From NCBI RefSeq assembly GCF_027409185.1, contig NC_084464.1, forward strand, positions 42,073,095-42,137,094: 64,000 bases of DNA, written 5' to 3'. Shown piece by piece: positions 58,164 to 64,000 of the stretch. A program made the position numbers and the translations under genes. The stretch comes from Cynocephalus volans (lineage: Eukaryota; Chordata; Mammalia; Dermoptera; Cynocephalidae). The notes below the pieces were generated by a model. The model did not search any database, was not told the origin of the DNA, and was given only the letters and a program-made list of their open reading frames with translations. How positions within the stretch are numbered: the stretch's first letter is position 1; each line of letters begins with the position of its first letter.

Positions 58164-58494
58164 GTCAGGAGGTTCTAACTGGACACCTGGCTCTAAGGTC
58201 AGTCACCATAGTTCAAAAATACTGCAGCTACTGCTAGCATAGTGGCCACTGCCACAACTGTCCTACTCCCATGGACCTCTTCATGTCTATTGGAGATTAT
58301 CTACCATCTCTGCAATAGAAAAATGGCCTTCACCTCACTCTGCCTTTCAAATCTCATGCAAATATTTTACATCTAATTAAAAGAACTTAATTCATGTCCA
58401 GAACCTTAGCTGCAAAGAATTCTGAAAAATGAAGTTTTTTACTTTCCAGTCTCTCCCAATAGAAAGGGAATAAAGTCAATCCAAATATCTAGAG

Positions 58495-58690
58495 GTGCCA
58501 AATAAAATACAGAATGTTCAGTTAAATTTGAATTTCAGATACACAATGCTTTTTTTAAAGTATAAGTATCTCCTAAATATTGTACGGAGCATACTTCTAC
58601 TAAAAACTTATTCATTGTTTATCTGAAATTCAAAGTCAAATGGATGTCTTTTATTTTGATTTGCTAAATCAAAATAAGCCCTGTAATTAT
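58495..58690. mobile_element. palindromic MITE (hairpin)
   Basis: GTTAAATTTGAATTTCAGAT (58522) is answered by GTTTATCTGAAATTCAAAGT (58616), and AGTATAAGTATCTCC by its inverse. Two arms of about 80 bp fold on each other; typical of a short hAT-type element. Confidence 0.65.
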
Positions 58691-58719
58691 CCAGCACAGA
58701 GACGGATAACAGGGTTTTT

Positions 58720-59345
58720 TAATTTTGATGCGGGTTGAGAAAAATCTCTCTGAGGAGGTGCCATTTAAAGTGAAACCTGAAAGATGAAGAGGAGTTCTTC
58801 AGGCACAGAGAGGAGGAACACGCATTCCAGGAAGAGAGAACAGCTTCACGAAGATCTAGAGTGAAGAACAATTCGGGCTAATTTAAGCAAAGCTGTCACA
58901 CAGTGAGCTAGGGGTAAAGGTGGTACAAAATAGTGATGAAGACTTTGGCAGGAACTGGATCGAGCATAGTCTTAAGTTTTGAATAGTGGAATAAGGCAAG
59001 AGTGGCATGGGGGAGACCCAGGGCCACTACAAACTAATGGTATCCCCGAGAGTTGTGCAAGATGGTCATCCTGAAGAGGGAAATATTTTCCAGTAATTTA
59101 GACAAGAGATGACAATGGCTTGGGTTAGCAGGATCCAGTGGAAAGGAGCAGGCCAATTTGAGGTACATTTGTAGAAAGAATTAACAGAAGTGTTGAAGTG
59201 GTCTTTGGGGGATGAGGGAGTAGAAAATCAAGGATGAATTCCTAGTTCCTGGAGTGGACAATTGTATCGAGGCAGGTTCTATGTCTGAGATGGGGAAAGG
59301 TCTTAAGAAGCTATGGGTGTTGAGATGGGATATAAGAGAGGAAAT
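58720..59345 (+). repeat. ancient interspersed repeat, copy 2
   Basis: CTCTGAGGAGGTGCCATTTA, CATTCCAGGAAGAGAGAACA, GACAAGAGATGACAATGGCT, TCAAGGATGAATTCCTAGTT, TGAGATGGGGAAAGGTC: the middle and 3-prime part of the same family as copy 1. Confidence 0.6.
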
Positions 59346-59984
59346 GAGATGTTGTGTTTCAGGTGGGCAACAGTACACACTACTGCCTCTCCTCTCTGCA
59401 GAATATTCCCTCATGTGCACTTACCTGATCATTCTCCCCCTCTCTCCTCCCTCCTGCCCTCTCCTCTGTCATTTTCTCTTTATTATTCTCCTTTTTGTCT
59501 TGTAGCCATCCTATTTCCTTGACAGAATCATAGGCTCAGCCAGTGAGATGGATGGAGTGTAGGCAGCTAAAAATGGAAAGGTGTCCTGTGAGTCTGTGAT
59601 CCAGTTTCATAGTGGACCTGGTAAACTGTTTGCATCTCTTCCGTGGACCCCAGGAAGGGGTGAGGCTAGGAGGAGGGAGAAGAACTTGGACTGCAGCAAC
59701 TGAAAAGGCACTGGAGAAAGAAGCAGGCATCATTCTCTAGCAGATGGGAAGTCCACTAGTCCAAACTCCTCATTGTAAAATAAAAACAACTGAAGCCTTT
59801 GCCTCTTCTGACTAAACTAGATAAGAAATTGCACACTATGAAGGAATATATACACCACTTAAAGTGGTAGCATCTCAAGATTTGACTCAACTCTTGTTAG
59901 TTTGACCATAAAATGAAAACAATTATATTACATTAAAGAATTGTCTTAAGGATCAAAGGAAATAATTTATATTCTTTCATTTGA

Positions 59985-60720
59985 CAAACATTTATCAAGC
60001 ACCTACTACGTGCCAGATACACTGTTAGGAGCTGAGACTCAGAAAAGAACAAAGCAGACAGGGCACTGCCCTTATGGAAATTACATTGTAATGAGGAAAA
60101 CAGATCATTAACAAATAAATAAGTGAAATATATAGCAGGTATTATAAAGCAACATAAAGCTGGACAGGAAGATAGGGAGCCCTATCTGGGTTAGGCAGGG
60201 TTACAACTTCAATGGGTAATATTTGAACAAAGATGTAGAGAAGGTGAGAGAATAAGTCAAGTGCTTATCTGGAGGGAAGGAGGGAAGGGTGGTCCAGATG
60301 GAGGGAAAGGCCCTGAAGCAGAAACTGATGATTTGAGATTTAGTACAAAGGCCATGTGGCTGGAGCAGTGGGAAAGAAATAGGAAGTTAAAGAGGTGACA
60401 CCTGACTGTGAAGGGCCTTGAGGTCACTGTAAGACACTCTTTAGTACTGACCAAGGCTAGCCTGGTAGGGGATGGAGATGGTGAGAAGGGGCTGATTTCT
60501 GGACATGAGTTGGTGGACAGCTGACAGGGTTTGCTGCTGGACTGGAGGTGGGGTGTGAGGGCAAAAGAGGGGTCAGAAGCTCTAAGGGATTTGGCTCCAG
60601 TAGTGGGAGGATGGAGCTGCCAGTGACTGGGTTGGGGAAGACTGTGAGGAGCTGGCTTGGGTGGGAACATCAGGAGTCAAGTGTTGGACATGAGGAGCAG
60701 AGCTGCCTGTCGGACACTCA
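59985..60720 (+). repeat. ancient interspersed repeat, copy 3
   Basis: ACATTTATCAAGCACCTACT, ACGTGCCAGATACACTGTTA, GGCCCTGAAGCAGAAACTGA, GAAGGGCCTTGAGGTCACTG, TTGCTGCTGGACTGGAGGTG and TTGGGGAAGACTGTGAGGAG span nearly the whole repeat. Confidence 0.65.
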
Positions 60721-61889
60721 ACAGCTTTGTAAACCACGCAGCCATATGTAAGCATATGACGTCACGAGTGAAGGCAGCACTAAAAAGAACAAAAATAGTT
60801 CATATTAACATAGCAATTAAAATGATAATAACAGCAATTTATAATTTTCAAAGCTTTTTTAAAAAATTGCACTGATCTCTTAACTATTCCAGGAGAGTGT
60901 GTGACATTTCAGTTACAGGGAGGAAAGACAGTGGCTTGCCTGCCCACGGTCAAAGTCTGCACAGGCTGGAGTCGGGGCTGGGTCTCAAGTGTCTCTTCCC
61001 CCAACACAGTGTTAGAACCCTGGCTCCTGGCTCCCAGGGTCACAGAAGCACAAAGAGAGTGTCAGGGACTTGGACTATGAGTCAGAGAAACCAAGTGAGA
61101 AACATGAAAGACGGCATGAGGCGGAGGAGGGGAGCCCGCGAGGGAGACAGCAACACAGAGACTGACCTAGAAAAGCCTAATGAGCCCAACCAGAGCTGAG
61201 AGCGAGCCCCACGGGCCTCTGCGTCTTGGCCACATGACAGACTCTCCCTCCCTCCCTTCCTTCCTCTTTCCTGGTGACCTGTCACCAAAACATCGCTGGC
61301 ATGCTGCTGGCATCCAGCCTGCCAATTAGTTCAGGAGCCTCTCCCTCTGACTTCCTCCAGGGCCTCAGATGCAACCCCCACCCCCATCCCCCACCTTGCA
61401 ACACACCCCTCCAGCTCTGGCCTGCCCAGCCCTGCATCTCTGGGAATAAAACTGGCCCGGGACCTACCTCGGACTCTCCAGCTCCCCTCCTCAAGCCCCT
61501 CCCTGTGCAGAGCGTGGCATCTCGCGCCCTTTTATCTGCCCTTTTATCTGTCATCTCTGAACACCTTTGCGAGCGTCCTTGAAACCAGAGCTTGGTAGAG
61601 GTATCCACACCCATGCCAGGCTGCCCTTCCCACGGGGGTGGCATGTGTGGCAGGAAGAGCAGGGGGGGGACTTCAAGAAAGCGGAGGAAAAGGAACACAC
61701 CAGAGCTCTTGGGATGGCTCTGAGAAAGCTATGAAGATACGTCTGCGTCTGCGGCAGCACCAGAAAGGAATGAGGAACAGAGATGGGGAGAAGAGAGATG
61801 ATCTTGCAGAAATGGCTGGACCTGGGGAGAGAATTTTGTCAGAAGGACAAAAGTTGGAAATGAGGTTGGAGAAGGCGTAATAATAATAC

Positions 61890-62050
61890 TTTTCACATTT
61901 TTAGAGCACCTTCGTATATTTTATTTCATCATTCATCAATCATTCATCATAGATATTGCTACTCCCATTTTACAGATCAAGAAACTGAGTTTCAGAGAGG
62001 GGAAATGAGTTGCGTCAAATCACAAACCTAGCAAGAATGTAAATTCTCTA
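61890..62050 (+). mobile_element. MIR-like ancient SINE remnant
   Basis: CTACTCCCATTTTACAGATC, AAGAAACTGAGTTTCAGAGA, AATCACAAACCTAGCAAG. Confidence 0.6.
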
Positions 62051-62139
62051 CTTTCTCCTTTATATCACAGGAACAGCTGCTCCTGTATGTGGCACATTAA
62101 ATAGAAAAGAGAGATTAGACTTTTAGGAAGCTGAAGATT

Positions 62140-63260
62140 TTTATCCAACAAACATTTATTGGGCACTTTTTATGTGCCAGGTGATATGCTGAGCACTGAA
62201 GATACTAAGACAGTCTGTTCCCAACCCCTGAGCTTCTAGTCGAGGAGTAGTGTGAGCAGTACAAACCAGAGAGGGCGGTGGGTCCAAGGACTGAGGGCTC
62301 CTCTGGGAGAGGGCAGCTCAGGGATGCTTTTACAGGAGATATCTGGGAAGAAAGAAAACATCTCTCCAGTGGATGATGTGGGGCAGGGAAGGGGGCAGGG
62401 TGCTTTCAGGCAAAAGCAAGCAAGCTCAGTGTGTGGGAGAGTTCCAGGGAGTTGGGTGTGTTAAAGGAGGACAGAAGAGAAATGTGAAGGGAACTGGATG
62501 TAGAAGCAAAAGCAATGATGGGGAGAACAGTGACATTAAATTTCCAATCTACGTAAAACCTTTGCATTGCTGTGATGAGGGTTGAGGGGGGATCTTACAA
62601 CTATAGTGTTATGGAATAACAAGGGTATTTCTCCATTATGTTGGGGTGAAAGGAACTTAAGTGAAATAAAGGAACATTCATTGAGCATTCTAATATGCCA
62701 GATGGCTTGCAAAGTGCTTTCACATACATTATGTAATTTAATTCACATAGCAGTTGAAAAGAGGAAGACCTATTTGGGTTGACATGAGAAGATCTCTATT
62801 AGGACCCATGGTTAAAAGAAAAAGTAAGTGCAGAACACTATGTGCTATAAGTTATGAGAGAACAGGAAGTACAGAGCCGGACCAGCCTGAGAGAACGAGG
62901 TGCATCTGGAGAATGGCAGGTGGCTCACCGTGCTGGTGCTTGAGGATTCCAGTGTGGTGGCGGTGGTGCGTCATGCCCGGGGCTGGAGCTCAGAGGGACA
63001 TGGAGCTTGCCCTGCTGTGGGCTTGACGCCAATCCTGTTATCCTAGGTGAGTCTCAGAGGGTTTTTAAGTGGGGAAGAAACACACTTTGATTAAATGTGC
63101 TATAGAGATTGTTCTGGCTGCAGGTGGAGGATAGATTGGAGCAGGGAGGGAGTCCAGCGAGGTCTGAGAGACCACAGGGCTAAACAAGGCTGGACCGTGG
63201 GAATGTACAGGGGGAGGAAGTAAGTGTGAGAAACTGGTCTGAGGGAGTGAGTGGGCAGCA
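62140..63260 (+). repeat. ancient interspersed repeat, copy 4 (disrupted)
   Basis: AACAAACATTTATTGGGCAC, TTATGTGCCAGGTGATATGC at 62147-62190, and AGAGATTGTTCTGGCTGCAG, GTGGAGGATAGATTGGAGCA at 63103-63145. The middle is replaced or too decayed to align by eye. No gene seen in this stretch. Confidence 0.45.
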
Positions 63261-63800
63261 GATCATGACGTGACTGATAAAAAAGGAAAAGAAAAAAGGA
63301 GCACAGAACACAATGAGGTTATTTTCAGAATTTTAATTGAAATTATATATGCAAATAAAAAGTCATGTAATTGGATGAGTTAATTAGAAAAAATAGCAGC
63401 CTTCACTCCTGTCTTCACTACTTTCAACTCTTTGAGCTGATTTGCTCTTTGGTGTTTGTCTCCATATCTGCAAGTACCAGGATTATATTACTTCTATACT
63501 CCTTCAATTTTAGGCATTATCATTGGCTTGCTTTCATGAAATATATAGCTTTTTTTTTTTACACACCAACCTCACTTGGTCTACAAATATCCCTACTACC
63601 CCCTACTATCCTCACTTTATCTAGCTATTTCAAAAATACATCACACACACATTCACATACATATTTCTATGTGTACATAAATATGTGTGTAAATACACAG
63701 AAAAGTGTGCTGTAGGATTCAGGGAGACAGAAGCTAAAGGAGATTTTCATTCTTCCTGTCTTGTTTAAATTCTTTATAAATGAATGTATACATTAATTAC
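63261..63800. other. no gene seen; AT-rich
   Basis: Contains an (CA)/(TG)-rich patch at 63635-63700. No exon or repeat border recognised. Confidence 0.5.
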
Positions 63801-63804
63801 TTGT

Positions 63805-63965
63805 GTAGTTAAAAAAGCTAATCCACACAACAATGCTAAAAGGTAATTATCATTACCCACAGTTTACAGATGGAAAAACTGAAGCCCAGAGAAGTAAGTA
63901 ATTTGTTCAAGGTCTTACAGCAAGCAAGCACATCTGATCAAAAGCAGGTTTGAATCTCAAGGAAG
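63805..63965 (+). mobile_element. MIR-like ancient SINE remnant
   Basis: ATCATTACCCACAGTTTACA, GATGGAAAAACTGAAGCCCA, GAGAAGTAAGTAATTTGTTC, AGCAGGTTTGAATC. Confidence 0.7.
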
Positions 63966-64000
63966 AGAAGGGCCGAACAAGAGCCAGACAAGAGGACGTG

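Noticed and set aside
60757-60764. Isolated CRE palindrome TGACGTCA
   Set aside because: No promoter features or exon nearby; a single octamer may be chance.
1-64000. CRISPR arrays, bacterial operons or phage genes
   Set aside because: The window is intron-containing mammalian DNA; regular repeats are SINE, LTR or microsatellite.
51220-64000. TRIM31 or another TRIM gene right of RNF39
   Set aside because: No RING, B-box or B30.2 frame found; the next TRIM gene probably lies beyond the window.

Overview
This is mammalian nuclear DNA from the MHC class I region. The three protein-coding genes I can reconstruct exon by exon are POLR1H (ZNRD1), PPP1R11 and RNF39. Their order and orientation (+, +, -) are those of the human ZNRD1-PPP1R11-RNF39 block. 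A fourth gene, the antisense partner of POLR1H (POLR1HASP/ZNRD1AS type), lies head-to-head upstream of POLR1H. Here it carries an uninterrupted three-exon reading frame of 354 codons.

The host is probably a colugo (Dermoptera, Galeopterus or Cynocephalus). There are no Alu or B1/B2 elements. Instead there are about 27 tRNA-Ile-derived SINEs, as monomers and as head-to-tail dimers, which match the published description of the colugo CYN family. This is an inference from repeat structure recalled from the literature, about 0.65 sure; another placental lineage with a tRNA-Ile SINE is possible.

Layout. 1-26.7 kb has no gene and is a stack of nested retroelements. An old + strand L1 (about 2.4-13.7 kb) is interrupted by SINEs, a solo ERV LTR (4004-4462), a nearly complete ERVL-MaLR provirus (6409-9012), an MLT1 LTR, and a 1.3 kb L1-ended composite element (10391-11696). 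A MER2 DNA transposon (13729-15616) is split by a second copy of that composite (13877-15377). A second old L1 (minus strand, 15.6-25.3 kb) contains a full-length but broken younger L1 (16454-22763), with tandem GC-rich repeats in its 5-prime UTR and a short 3-prime transduction. It also holds two MST/MLT-like LTRs. A + strand L1 end follows (25.3-26.6 kb).

26.7-31.2 kb is mostly unclassified sequence with a few SINEs and a hAT element. The antisense gene occupies 31.28-32.98 kb (coding exons). A CRE/CCAAT GC-rich promoter at 35.87-36.07 kb probably serves both it and POLR1H. POLR1H runs to about 40.1 kb, with four SINE-type insertions or more in its last intron. PPP1R11 starts in a GC-rich promoter at about 42.1-42.5 kb and ends at about 45.45 kb. 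There its tail overlaps the tail of RNF39, which reads leftward from about 51.13 kb. 51.2-64 kb is the intergenic space toward the TRIM genes: no gene seen, one solo ERV LTR with a 6-bp target duplication, one MLT1 LTR, ancient DNA-transposon remnants, and a cluster of an ancient, low-copy-looking repeat.

Functions. POLR1H is a small zinc-ribbon subunit of RNA polymerase I. PPP1R11 is inhibitor-3 of protein phosphatase 1. RNF39 is a RING/B30.2 (TRIM-like) ubiquitin ligase. They do not form one pathway; their linkage is the conserved MHC framework order. The most unusual items are the two composite L1-ended elements, the repeat-built L1 promoter region, the intact antisense-partner reading frame, and an in-frame stop that removes the N-terminal extension known for human RNF39.
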